Shown: piece after piece, positions 45,610 to 53,085 of the stretch
Layout of the letters: every line of letters starts with the position of its first letter
Numbering within the stretch: the first letter of the stretch is position 1
Assembly: GCA_965232015.1 (NCBI GenBank)
Contig: OZ246946.1
Coordinates: 434,001 to 498,000 of the forward strand
Source of the DNA: JAJEAO01 sp963667635
GTDB lineage: Bacteria > Acidobacteriota > Vicinamibacteria > Marinacidobacterales > Marinacidobacteraceae
DNA: 64,000 nucleotides
Reading direction: 5' to 3'
Position numbers and translations under genes: made by a program
Notes under the pieces: generated by a model
What the model was told of the DNA's origin: nothing
Seen by the model: the letters and a program-made list of their open reading frames with translations, nothing else
The model's database searches: none

Positions 45610-46620
45610 TCAGGCGGGGGCGGGCTGGGGGCGGACGATCCGCCAGGCGGCGGGGAGGAAGGGCGCGCTGAGGGCGGCGTTGAGGAGCAGGAACGTGAGG
45701 TGGGCCGAGAGGCTGTAGGCCAGAAGCGCCGCCTCGCCGCCACCGTGGGCGAGCGAGGCGCCCGCGGCTCCACTGTGGCCGAGCGAGGCGCCCGCGGCGC
45801 CACCGTGGAACAGGAGCCAGGCGGCCTGGCTGGTCCCGACCCGGGCCACGGCGATCGGAAGCGCGCCGGCGAGGAAGATGATGGGAAGGGTGGCGAGGAG
45901 CGACAGCACCGGGATGTCGAGCCCGAAGGCGCCGAGCGCGAAGTGGTGGCCCACGGCGGCGGCGAGGAGCTGCGGGGCCTTCAGCGCGAGTACCGCGAGG
46001 TAGCGGGGCGCGGTGGCGGAGCGGAGGCTGCGCAGGAGCCGCCAGCGCGGCGGCCGGAGGCCGGCGCCGCGGAGCCGGCCGCGCAGGAAGAGGACGAGGA
46101 GGGCGAGCCCGGCCAGGCCGAGCCCGGCGGCGAGCGGGACCCGCTCCGGCGCCCGACCGCCGAGGGCGACCGCGCCCGCCGCCGCCCACAGGAGCAGGTG
46201 GGCGCGCTGGCAGAGATCGAGGAACAGCACGGTCCCGGCGCACTCGAGGTAGCCGCTGCGCTCGCCGTCCCCGCCCGTGCGGAAACGGCGGCCCAGCGCG
46301 CCCACCATCGCCGCCTGCGACACCCTCCCGTTCCACAGACTCACGAGGTAGTCCACCGCCCGGACCGCGAGCGCCTCCCGGTATCGGAGCCCCGGTGGGT
46401 GGAACCAGCGGAGGACGGCGCGGAGCACGGCGGTGTCGAGGAGGACGTAGAGGACGGAGACCGGCAGGAGCGCGAGCAGGAAGCGCCCGAAGTCCGCCCC
46501 GGCGAGCGCTTCCACGAGCCGCTCGGGGGGGATTCGCCGAAACAGCAGCCCGAGGATCGCCGCCGCTCCGGCAAAGGGCAGGACGGAGATCGCGAGGCGG
46601 CGGAACCGGCGGGAGCTCAC
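45610..46620 (-). CDS. Lysylphosphatidylglycerol synthase/UPF0104-like membrane protein (flippase-type)
   Basis: A 336-aa polytopic inner-membrane protein with about eight hydrophobic segments. It resembles the transmembrane half of MprF-like and UPF0104 proteins, which lack a catalytic domain and are thought to move lipids across the membrane. A basic N-terminus (MSSRRFRR) precedes the first helix. Residues near 272-295 contain a 10-residue tandem repeat (GAAGASL units) encoded by a 30-bp DNA repeat. It starts 10 bp after npdG and is probably co-transcribed. The assignment to the family is moderate; the lipid is unknown. Confidence 0.7.
   Translation of the reverse strand: MSSRRFRRLAISVLPFAGAAAILGLLFRRIPPERLVEALAGADFGRFLLALLPVSVLYVLLDTAVLRAVLRWFHPPGLRYREALAVRAVDYLVSLWNGRVSQAAMVGALGRRFRTGGDGERSGYLECAGTVLFLDLCQRAHLLLWAAAGAVALGGRAPERVPLAAGLGLAGLALLVLFLRGRLRGAGLRPPRWRLLRSLRSATAPRYLAVLALKAPQLLAAAVGHHFALGAFGLDIPVLSLLATLPIIFLAGALPIAVARVGTSQAAWLLFHGGAAGASLGHSGAAGASLAHGGGEAALLAYSLSAHLTFLLLNAALSAPFLPAAWRIVRPQPAPA
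45740..45809 (+). repeat. 30-bp tandem repeat inside the membrane-protein gene
   Basis: Two 30-bp units (45740-45769 and 45770-45799) with few differences, plus the first 10 bp of a third. The core is GAGCGAGGCGCCCGCGGC. The unit is a multiple of three, so the gain or loss of copies changes the protein by ten residues without breaking the frame. Confidence 0.9.
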
Positions 46621-46630
46621 GAGCGGTCCG

Positions 46631-47281
46631 TCAGCCCTCGACGCCGGTGAGGCGGAGTCCGGCGCGCCGCGCGCCGCTCCGGTTCAGGTGCATCAGGACC
46701 GCGACGAACGCCTCGGCGGCGCGAGCTCCCCGGAGCGGACCCGAGGGGATGGCCCGCAGCCCGGCGCGGGCGCAGACCGCAGCGGCGTCCTCGCCGTCCT
46801 CCGGGCGGTCGGCGAAGACGAGGACGTCGGGCGCGGCGCCGGCCCCCGGGCCTTCCTCGAGGGCCCGCGCCGCCACCGTCTGGAAGGCGCTGACGACTCT
46901 GGCGCTTCCCGCCCCGGCGGAGGCCAGCACCCTCGCCGCCTCCTCGCCGGCGGAGGTTTCCGGTCGCGATCCCGGCGGCCAGATCACCGCGCAGCAGACG
47001 ACGAGCTTGCCGTCGAGTTCGGCGGCGAGGTCGGCGAGCAGCGCTTCCTGCGCCGCGAACGGCGCGGTGAGGAACACGGCGGCCGCGCCCGCGGCGGCTG
47101 AGCGATTCGACGCTCCCGCCAGTCCGACGCCGGGCGCCCCGACTTGCGCGGCGATCGCCTTCGCCCGCGCCGGGTCGCGGGAGCCGATGGTCACCGGCAT
47201 TCCGGAGCGCGCCAGCCGGCCCGCCAGCGCCCGACCGAACGGTCCGGTGCCGCCGAGCACGGCCACCGGAGCGGAGCTCAC
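46631..47281 (-). CDS. npdG: NADPH:coenzyme F420 oxidoreductase
   Basis: A 216-aa Rossmann protein exchanging hydride between NADP(H) and coenzyme F420. It opens with VAVLGGTGPFGRALA, then IGSRDPARA, the NADP phosphate-binding strand typical of NpdG. The C-terminal part (SGPLRGARAAEAF and HAGLRLT-like GLRLTG) also matches that family. The GTG start at 47281 overlaps the cofE stop (GTGA), so translation is coupled. An ORF running further upstream is read-through in the cofE region. Cytoplasmic. Together with cofE this indicates that the organism makes and uses F420. Confidence 0.9.
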   Translation of the reverse strand: MSSAPVAVLGGTGPFGRALAGRLARSGMPVTIGSRDPARAKAIAAQVGAPGVGLAGASNRSAAAGAAAVFLTAPFAAQEALLADLAAELDGKLVVCCAVIWPPGSRPETSAGEEAARVLASAGAGSARVVSAFQTVAARALEEGPGAGAAPDVLVFADRPEDGEDAAAVCARAGLRAIPSGPLRGARAAEAFVAVLMHLNRSGARRAGLRLTGVEG

Positions 47282-48024
47282 CGGAACAGGTCGTCTCCCT
47301 CGGGCCGCACCAGCGACGCGCCGTTTCCGGGAGCGCACTCGATCTCGGGAGCGATCCCCCGCAGCACGACGGCCGGGATCCGTCGCAGTTTGCCCGTCAC
47401 CAGCCCGGCGGCGGCCGCCACTTCGTCTGCGAACGCCACGACGGTGGTGCGAAGCCGCCGTCCGCTGTGGTCTTCGCGCCCCCGCAAGTCCAGGAGCGCC
47501 GGGATGCCGGCCACGCCCAGCGCCACCCCGACCGCGCCCTCGCGGAAGGGCCGCCCGAAGGTGTCGGTGACGACGACTCCCGGTTCGGCGCCGGCGAGGC
47601 GGCCGAACCCCTCGGCGAGCCGCCTCGCCGAACGGTCCGGATCCTCGGGAAGGAGCGTGAACGTTCCTCTGGGGGTGTTCGAGCGGTCCACTCCGGCGTT
47701 GGCGCACACCAGGCCGTGGTGCGTCTCGGTCACGAGGATCCCGCGCCCGGTCTTCACGACCTTGCGCGCTTCCGCCATGACGGCCTGGACTTCTTCGGCG
47801 TCCCGGTCGTTGGCGAGCGCCCACGCCCGCACCACCCGCGCCGGATTGAGCTCGTCGCGGCGGGCGATCCGGCCTTCGGCCTTGGAGACGACCTTCTGGC
47901 ACACCGCGACGATGTCGCCCGCCCGGATCCCGAACCCGCATCGTTCCGCCCCCTCGAACAGGAGCTGGGCGAGGTCATCCCCCGGCCGGATTTCCGGGAC
48001 GCCTTCGATGCCGAGGATCTGCAT
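47278..48024 (-). CDS. cofE: Coenzyme F420-0:L-glutamate ligase
   Basis: A 248-aa enzyme adding glutamate to F420-0 with GTP. Family features include GDIVAVCQKVVSKAEGR, LLPEDPDRSARRL and VVVTDTFGRPFREG. It lacks the nitroreductase-like domain of the fused FbiB form, so it is the stand-alone CofE type. The ATG at 48024 has no strong Shine-Dalgarno sequence; the start lies 50 bp inside the 3' end of the preceding gene, suggesting translational coupling. Confidence 0.92.
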   Translation of the reverse strand: MQILGIEGVPEIRPGDDLAQLLFEGAERCGFGIRAGDIVAVCQKVVSKAEGRIARRDELNPARVVRAWALANDRDAEEVQAVMAEARKVVKTGRGILVTETHHGLVCANAGVDRSNTPRGTFTLLPEDPDRSARRLAEGFGRLAGAEPGVVVTDTFGRPFREGAVGVALGVAGIPALLDLRGREDHSGRRLRTTVVAFADEVAAAAGLVTGKLRRIPAVVLRGIAPEIECAPGNGASLVRPEGDDLFR

Positions 48025-48919
48025 GCAGCGGAAACGGTACCGGTTTCTCGCCCTCCGTGTCAGCGGCCGGGTCGGTACGGAAGTCGAGGAAGTCGTAGTG
48101 GACCCGTCTCCGGATCCGGCGGAAGAAGAACACGCGGGCGTCCACCGTCAGGGTGACCCGCTGCGGAAGCCATCGCTGGCCGTCGAACTCGCTCTCGACA
48201 TCGGCTCGGGTTCCCTCGTAGAGACGCCCGAACAGTCCGGCGAGGAAGTTCTGGCGCTGGATCAGCTCGGCGCGCACGCGGGCGATCTGAAGGCTCCCGG
48301 AATCCACCCACAGCTCGCCGGCGCACCGGGACACCGCGGTCAGCATCCGGTTCGGGGCGCTCGAGAACCCCGGGCGGGGACGGAAGCGCACCACCTGCAT
48401 CGGTCGTCCCCGCCATGACGTTTCCTCGGAGAGCTCGCCGTCGAACATGTCGAGCTCGATGGCGTCCTCCACGATCTGGTAGAAGAGATCCATCCCGTTG
48501 CGGGGGACGGGTTCGTGGTCCGGGTCGCCGCGCTCGGCGGCCTCCCGGTCGCGCTCCACTTGCCGGTGCGCGTTCTCGATCGCCTTCCGGTAGCGCCGCT
48601 CTTCCTGCGTCAGGCGGCGTCCGCCGATCGGCTCGCCGTCGAGCTCCCGCAGCTTCCACAGGTGGAACCCGGCGACCGGCCGGTACTCGTAGAGCGCGGT
48701 TGCCACCGAGCGCACCCGTCGCTCGGCGTCGAGGGATTCGGTCGTCACGAGCTGGTCGTAGCGGAGCGGCGTTTCGAGCGGCCGGATCTGTTCGCGGGCT
48801 TCGAGAACCCGGGCGAGGAGCGCGATCGCGGCCTGCCTGTCCCCGATGGGCTGTTCGGCGCCCGCGGCCGCTCCCGGGGCGGCGGCGGCGACGAGCGTGA
48901 GGAGCGCGGCGCGGAGCAT
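47975..48919 (-). CDS. Secreted LolA-like or outer-membrane-associated protein
   Basis: A 314-aa exported protein. A signal peptide (MLRAALLTLVAAAAPGAAAG) is followed by an alpha/beta region with repeated beta-strand patterns such as MQVVRFRPRPG and WLPQRVTLTVDARVFF, reminiscent of LolA/lipoprotein-sorting folds common in this kind of genome. No catalytic motif was recognised. The C-terminal tail is Pro/Arg-rich and overlaps the first 50 bp of cofE, and may have been extended by loss of an earlier stop. Gene order (symporter, this, cofE) suggests co-transcription only. Confidence 0.65.
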   Translation of the reverse strand: MLRAALLTLVAAAAPGAAAGAEQPIGDRQAAIALLARVLEAREQIRPLETPLRYDQLVTTESLDAERRVRSVATALYEYRPVAGFHLWKLRELDGEPIGGRRLTQEERRYRKAIENAHRQVERDREAAERGDPDHEPVPRNGMDLFYQIVEDAIELDMFDGELSEETSWRGRPMQVVRFRPRPGFSSAPNRMLTAVSRCAGELWVDSGSLQIARVRAELIQRQNFLAGLFGRLYEGTRADVESEFDGQRWLPQRVTLTVDARVFFFRRIRRRVHYDFLDFRTDPAADTEGEKPVPFPLHADPRHRRRPGNPAGG

Positions 48920-48934
48920 CCTCGAGACCGGTCT

Positions 48935-50683
48935 CTACGGTGCGCTCGAGGCGGCGGGTCGAAGCACCCGGATCAGGAGCACCCCGGAGACGACGGCGGC
49001 GAGCGCCCAGCTCACGGTCTCGGCCGGGCCGGCGTCGAACAGCACGGCTCCGGTGCCGAACATGACCGAGTAGGTCACGACGCAGGCGAGCGGCCAGGCG
49101 ACGAACGCCCGGCCGGCGGCGGGGGCGCGTCGTCCGAGCCGGCGGTAGGCGGCGCTCCAGCCGAAACCCGGCGGCCGGGTCTTCTCGACGAATCGGTCGA
49201 GCTGGTCCGCGGGCTCGGGCGACGTCAGGAGCGTTGCGAGGACCCAGATCGCGGTGGTCGCGGCGAGGCCGAGCACCAGACCCCGGGGCGAGCCGGTCGC
49301 GATGCCCAGCGCCGGCAGGGAGGCCGCGACGAGCAGCGATCCAGCCATCGCGGCGATCTCGCTCCAGGCGTTGATCCGCCACCACAGCCAGCGCGCGATG
49401 AACAGGGGCCCGGTGCCGGCGCCGATCTGGAGCAGCAGGCCGAAGCCGCCGCGAGCGGTGTCGAGGGTCAGCGTCAGCAGGCCGGCCGCCGCCATGAGCG
49501 CGACGGTGGCGAACCGGGCGACCGTGACCGCCTCGCGGCTGGAAGCCACCGGGCGGAGAAAGCGCCGATACACGTCCTCGACGACGTAGGAGGCGCCCCA
49601 GTTGAGGTGCGTGTCCACCGTGGACATGTAGGCGCCGGCGAGCGATGCGGCGGCGAGGCCGAGCAATCCGGACGGGAGGAAGCGCAGCATCAGCGGATAG
49701 GCCAGGTCGTCTCCCACGAGGGCCGGGTCGAGCCCCGGCAGGGCGGCGCGGACCGCGTCGAGGTCGGGATAGACGGCGAGCGAAGCGAGCGCCACCACGA
49801 TCCACGGCCACGGGCGGAGCGCGTAGTGCGCCAGGTTGAACAGCAGCGCGCCGCGGAGCGCGTCCCGTTCGGTGCGGGCGGCGAGCATCCGCTGGGCGAT
49901 GTAGCCGCCGCCGCCGGGCTCGGCCCCGGGATACCAGACCGTCCACCACTGGAGCGCGACCGGGACCAGAAACAGCATCCAGAAGGCGTCGGTGCCGGTC
50001 GGGGGCACGAGGTCGAGCCGGTCCCCGAACTTCGCCGCGATTCCGGAGAGGCCGCCGACTTCGGGATGGTTCACCGCCCAGATCGCCGCGACCAGGGCGC
50101 CGGCCAGGGACACGACGAACTGGAGCAGGTCGGTCACGACGACGCCCCAGAATCCGGCGGCCACCGCGTAGGCGGCCGCGAGCGCGCCCGCGATGAGGAC
50201 CGCGGTCCCCTTTTCCAGCCCGAACAGGACGCCGCCGATCTTGGCCCCGGCGAGCGTGACGGTCGCGATGACGACGCAGTTGAAGAACACCCCGAGGTAC
50301 ACGGCGCGGAAGCCGCGGAGGAACGCCGCCGGTCGGCCCGAATAGCGCAGCTCGTAGAAGCCGAGGTCGGTCGAGAGTCCGCTCCGCCGCCACAGCGGCG
50401 CGAACACGAACACGGTGAGCATCCCGGTGATGCAAAAGGCCCACCAGGTCCAGTTCGCGGCGACCCCGTTCTGGCGCACCAGCTCGGCCACGAGGTTCGG
50501 GGTGTCGGTGGAGAACGTCGTCGCCACCATTGAGGTCCCGAGCACCCACCAGGGCAGGGTGCGGCCGGCGAGGAAGAACGAGCCGGTGTCGGCTCCGGCG
50601 CGCCGGGCCGCGGCCAGGCCGATGGCCAGCGCGATCGCCGCGTAGAGGATGAAGACGGCCCAGTCGAGGCCGGTGAACGCCAT
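48935..50683 (-). CDS. Sodium:solute symporter family transporter
   Basis: A 582-aa inner-membrane protein with about 13 hydrophobic segments and the SSS-family core, including FFLAGRTLPWWVLG near the N-terminus and GAYMSTVDTHLNWG around residue 350, which matches the sodium-site helix. The solute cannot be assigned. It begins the minus-strand run and ends 15 bp before the next gene. The region upstream carries palindromic repeats rather than an obvious promoter. Confidence 0.88.
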   Translation of the reverse strand: MAFTGLDWAVFILYAAIALAIGLAAARRAGADTGSFFLAGRTLPWWVLGTSMVATTFSTDTPNLVAELVRQNGVAANWTWWAFCITGMLTVFVFAPLWRRSGLSTDLGFYELRYSGRPAAFLRGFRAVYLGVFFNCVVIATVTLAGAKIGGVLFGLEKGTAVLIAGALAAAYAVAAGFWGVVVTDLLQFVVSLAGALVAAIWAVNHPEVGGLSGIAAKFGDRLDLVPPTGTDAFWMLFLVPVALQWWTVWYPGAEPGGGGYIAQRMLAARTERDALRGALLFNLAHYALRPWPWIVVALASLAVYPDLDAVRAALPGLDPALVGDDLAYPLMLRFLPSGLLGLAAASLAGAYMSTVDTHLNWGASYVVEDVYRRFLRPVASSREAVTVARFATVALMAAAGLLTLTLDTARGGFGLLLQIGAGTGPLFIARWLWWRINAWSEIAAMAGSLLVAASLPALGIATGSPRGLVLGLAATTAIWVLATLLTSPEPADQLDRFVEKTRPPGFGWSAAYRRLGRRAPAAGRAFVAWPLACVVTYSVMFGTGAVLFDAGPAETVSWALAAVVSGVLLIRVLRPAASSAP

Positions 50684-50696
50684 GGGGGAACGGTAC

Positions 50697-50880
50697 CTAC
50701 TCCCTGTGGAGCGCCGGTCTCCAGCCCTGCCGGCGCGCCGGACTCCAGTCCGGCAATTTCCAAGCGAGCTGCCGGCGCGCCGGACTCCAGTCCGGCAATT
50801 TTCCGGGGCGCAGCTCTTGTCCGTAGCGGTGCCGGGCCCCCACCCGGAGAACTGGCGGAGTCCGGCGCTCCGGTAGCGCC
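50697..50880 (+). repeat. Intergenic palindromic-repeat cluster
   Basis: Includes two identical 31-bp units (50728-50758, 50770-50800) built around CGGACTCCAGTCCG, each ending in CGGCAATT, and flanking partial units with GGAGCGCCGG and its reverse. The same 31-bp unit occurs inverted inside PKS-B at 20270 and 30296. A short open frame through these repeats (50649-50876) has no support as a gene. CGGTAGCGCCTGCGGCGCTACCG at 50870 onward is another palindrome, close to the stop of the protease gene. Confidence 0.92.
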
Positions 50881-50887
50881 TGCGGCG

Positions 50888-51994
50888 CTACCGCAACGAG
50901 TCGCGGTCCACCAGCCGCAGGCGGGCCCGGAACTCCTCCCCGTCGCGCCACACCGTGAGGCTCACCTCGTCGCCCACCCGGTACCTCGTCTCCAGCCGCA
51001 GCGTCAGCTCGCGTTCGGTGGTGACCGGGTCCCCGTCCACCGCGAGCAGGTAGTCGCCGCCGTAGCGGATGCGGAGGTTGCCGAGCCTCCCGAGCCGCGC
51101 CGCCCCGCGCAGGCCGGCCTGGTCCGCGGGTCCGCCTCGCGCCACCGCCCGGATCATGAGGCCCCCTTCGCGCGGCGCGGCGATCCCGGCGCGGCGGAAC
51201 GCCGCCGCCACCCGCGCCGGGATCTGCTGGACCGACACCGCGAGGTGCGGGTGCGGGTAGCGTCCGTTCCGGATCAGTTCGGGGACGACGCGGGCCACGG
51301 TGGCCGCCGGGATGGCGTAGCCGATGCCCGCCGAAGTCCCGGTCGGGCTCACGATCGCGGTGTTCACGCCGACCACCCGGCCGTCGAGGTCGAGCAGCGG
51401 CCCCCCCGAGTTGCCCACGTTGATCGCCGCGTCCGTCTGGATGATCTCGCCGATGAACCGGCGGTCCGGGCTCTCGATGACCCGTCCCAGCCCGCTCACC
51501 ACCCCGGTGGTGAGTGTCTGGTCGAGCCCGAATGGGTGTCCGATCGCGACCACGAACCGCCCGACCTCGAGGGCGTCCGAATCCCCGAGGGGAAGCGGTT
51601 CGGGGACAACCCCGTCGTCGGTTTCGACCCGAACCACCGCGAGGTCGTTCGTGGGGTCGGCCCCGACGAGGCGGGCGTCGGCCACCGCGCCGTCGGCGAA
51701 GGTCACCTGGAGCTGCCCGGCGCCCTCCACGACGTGGAAGTTCGTCACGATGTGCCCGTCGTCGTCGAACCAGAAGCCGGAGCCCGACCCCTCGCGCATC
51801 ACCGGCCCCCGCAGCCACTCGTAGCTCTGGATCGCGGCGGTGATGTTGACGACCGCCGGGCTCGCCGCCCGATAGACGGCTCCCACTCGCCGCTCGAGTT
51901 CGATCTGTCCGGCGGAAGGGGCCGCCCCGGCGAATCCGACGGATGCGACCAGGGCGGCGATGCGGGTGGCGCGGGCGGAGGTCGGGAGGGTCAC
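50888..51994 (-). CDS. HtrA/DegP-like serine protease with PDZ domain
   Basis: A 368-aa exported trypsin-like protease for periplasmic protein quality control. Counted from GTG 51994, the triad is His87 (TNFHVVEG), Asp117 (TNDLAVV) and Ser196 (GNSGGP). A single PDZ-like domain follows (about 265-360, ending in TVWRDGEEFRARLRLV). The GTG start gives a plausible signal peptide (ending near APSAGQ); start codons further upstream at 52051 or 52066 would add an uncharged-leader-poor extension running into the divergent iron-transporter start. Single PDZ resembles DegS/HhoA forms. Confidence 0.9.
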   Translation of the reverse strand: MTLPTSARATRIAALVASVGFAGAAPSAGQIELERRVGAVYRAASPAVVNITAAIQSYEWLRGPVMREGSGSGFWFDDDGHIVTNFHVVEGAGQLQVTFADGAVADARLVGADPTNDLAVVRVETDDGVVPEPLPLGDSDALEVGRFVVAIGHPFGLDQTLTTGVVSGLGRVIESPDRRFIGEIIQTDAAINVGNSGGPLLDLDGRVVGVNTAIVSPTGTSAGIGYAIPAATVARVVPELIRNGRYPHPHLAVSVQQIPARVAAAFRRAGIAAPREGGLMIRAVARGGPADQAGLRGAARLGRLGNLRIRYGGDYLLAVDGDPVTTERELTLRLETRYRVGDEVSLTVWRDGEEFRARLRLVDRDSLR

Positions 51995-52049
51995 GGCGAA
52001 GCCTCGGGAGACTACCGACCTCAACGGCCGACTGTTACGATTAGCGATC

Positions 52050-53084
52050 ATGAAAACCGTTTTCAAGACTGATTTGGTTCGTCGCGTCGCCGCGCTCGCG
52101 TTCGTCGCGGCGGTCCCGCTGTCGGGGATCGCGGCGTGTGGAGGAGCGGGCGAACCGGACCCGCTGGTCGTCTATTGCGGGCGCGGCGAGAGTCTGGTGG
52201 GGCCGGTCGTCGCCGCTTTCACCGAGGCGACCGGGATCGCGGTGGACATCCGCTACGGAGGAACGGCGGACCTCGCGGCGCAGATTCTCGAAGAGGGGGA
52301 TCAGAGCCCGGCCGACGTGTACTACGGACAGGACGCCGGAGCCCTGGGTCAGCTCGGCCTCGAGGGTCGGCTGTCGCCGCTCTCCGCCGAGGTCCTCAAC
52401 CGGGTCCCGGCCCGGTTCCGGGATCCCGGCGGCCGCTGGGTGGGAACGACGGGCCGGGCGCGGGTCTTCGTTTACAACACCGAACTGCTCACGCCCGAAG
52501 ACATCCCGCAGGACATCCGGGGGTTCACCGACGAGAAGTGGAGGGGACGCATCGGCTGGGCCCCCACGAACGGTTCGTTCCAGGCGTTCGTGACCGCGCT
52601 GCGGGTGCTGGAGGGCGAGGATCGGGCCCGCGAGTGGCTCACCGGAGTCCTCGCGAACGAGCCGGTGGCCTATTCGGGCAACACCGCGATCTACCGGGCG
52701 GTCGCCGATGGGGAGGTCGAGCTGGCGCTCTCGAACCACTACTACCTCCATCGGTTCCTCGCGCAGGAGGGCCCGGGATTCACGGCGCGCAGCGTCTTCC
52801 CGGCCGGGGGCGGAGCAGGAGCTCTCATCAACATCTCGGGAGGCGGCGTGGTGGATACGGCGACAAACCCCGCGGCCGCCGAGCGGTTCCTCGCCTTCCT
52901 GCTCACGGATGCGGTGCAGGAGCAATTCGCCCGGGAGACCTTCGAGTACCCGCTGGTGGAGGGGATCCCCACCGATCCCTCGGTGACGCCGATGTCCGAG
53001 GCGGCGGCGCTCGATCTGAATCTGGGCGATCTCGAGGACCTGCGCGGGACGCTGGATCTGCTCCGCGAGGTCGGGGCGCTCTAG
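52050..53084 (+). CDS. fbpA: Ferric-iron ABC transporter substrate-binding lipoprotein (FbpA-like)
   Basis: A 344-aa periplasmic binding protein. The N-terminus carries a basic leader and a lipobox-like IAAC, so it is probably lipid-anchored. LVVYCGRGESLVGPVV and the FTDEKWRGRIGWAPTNGSF stretch are typical of Fe3+-binding proteins. NHYYLHRF contains the paired tyrosines used for iron coordination in this family. The ATG at 52050 is chosen over an in-frame codon 90 bp upstream, which would lie before the leader. Permease and ATPase genes follow. Confidence 0.92.
   Translation: MKTVFKTDLVRRVAALAFVAAVPLSGIAACGGAGEPDPLVVYCGRGESLVGPVVAAFTEATGIAVDIRYGGTADLAAQILEEGDQSPADVYYGQDAGALGQLGLEGRLSPLSAEVLNRVPARFRDPGGRWVGTTGRARVFVYNTELLTPEDIPQDIRGFTDEKWRGRIGWAPTNGSFQAFVTALRVLEGEDRAREWLTGVLANEPVAYSGNTAIYRAVADGEVELALSNHYYLHRFLAQEGPGFTARSVFPAGGGAGALINISGGGVVDTATNPAAAERFLAFLLTDAVQEQFARETFEYPLVEGIPTDPSVTPMSEAAALDLNLGDLEDLRGTLDLLREVGAL
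52051..52065 (+). promoter_or_regulatory. Perfect 15-bp palindrome over the start codon of the iron-binding protein gene
   Basis: TGAAAACCGTTTTCA is symmetric around its central C and begins at the T of the ATG. It sits in the divergent control region of the protease and the iron importer. It could be an operator, but it does not match a Fur or IdeR box, and it also simply encodes KTVF. Confidence 0.35.
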
Positions 53085-53085
53085 A

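Noticed and set aside
46395..47570. Plus-strand ORF of 391 codons opposite npdG and cofE
   Set aside because: Composition is Arg/Pro/Ala-rich without recognisable domain; the minus-strand frames carry clear NpdG and CofE motifs.
50649..50876. Small plus-strand ORF between symporter and protease genes
   Set aside because: It is a translation of palindromic repeats only and overlaps the start of the symporter gene on the other strand.
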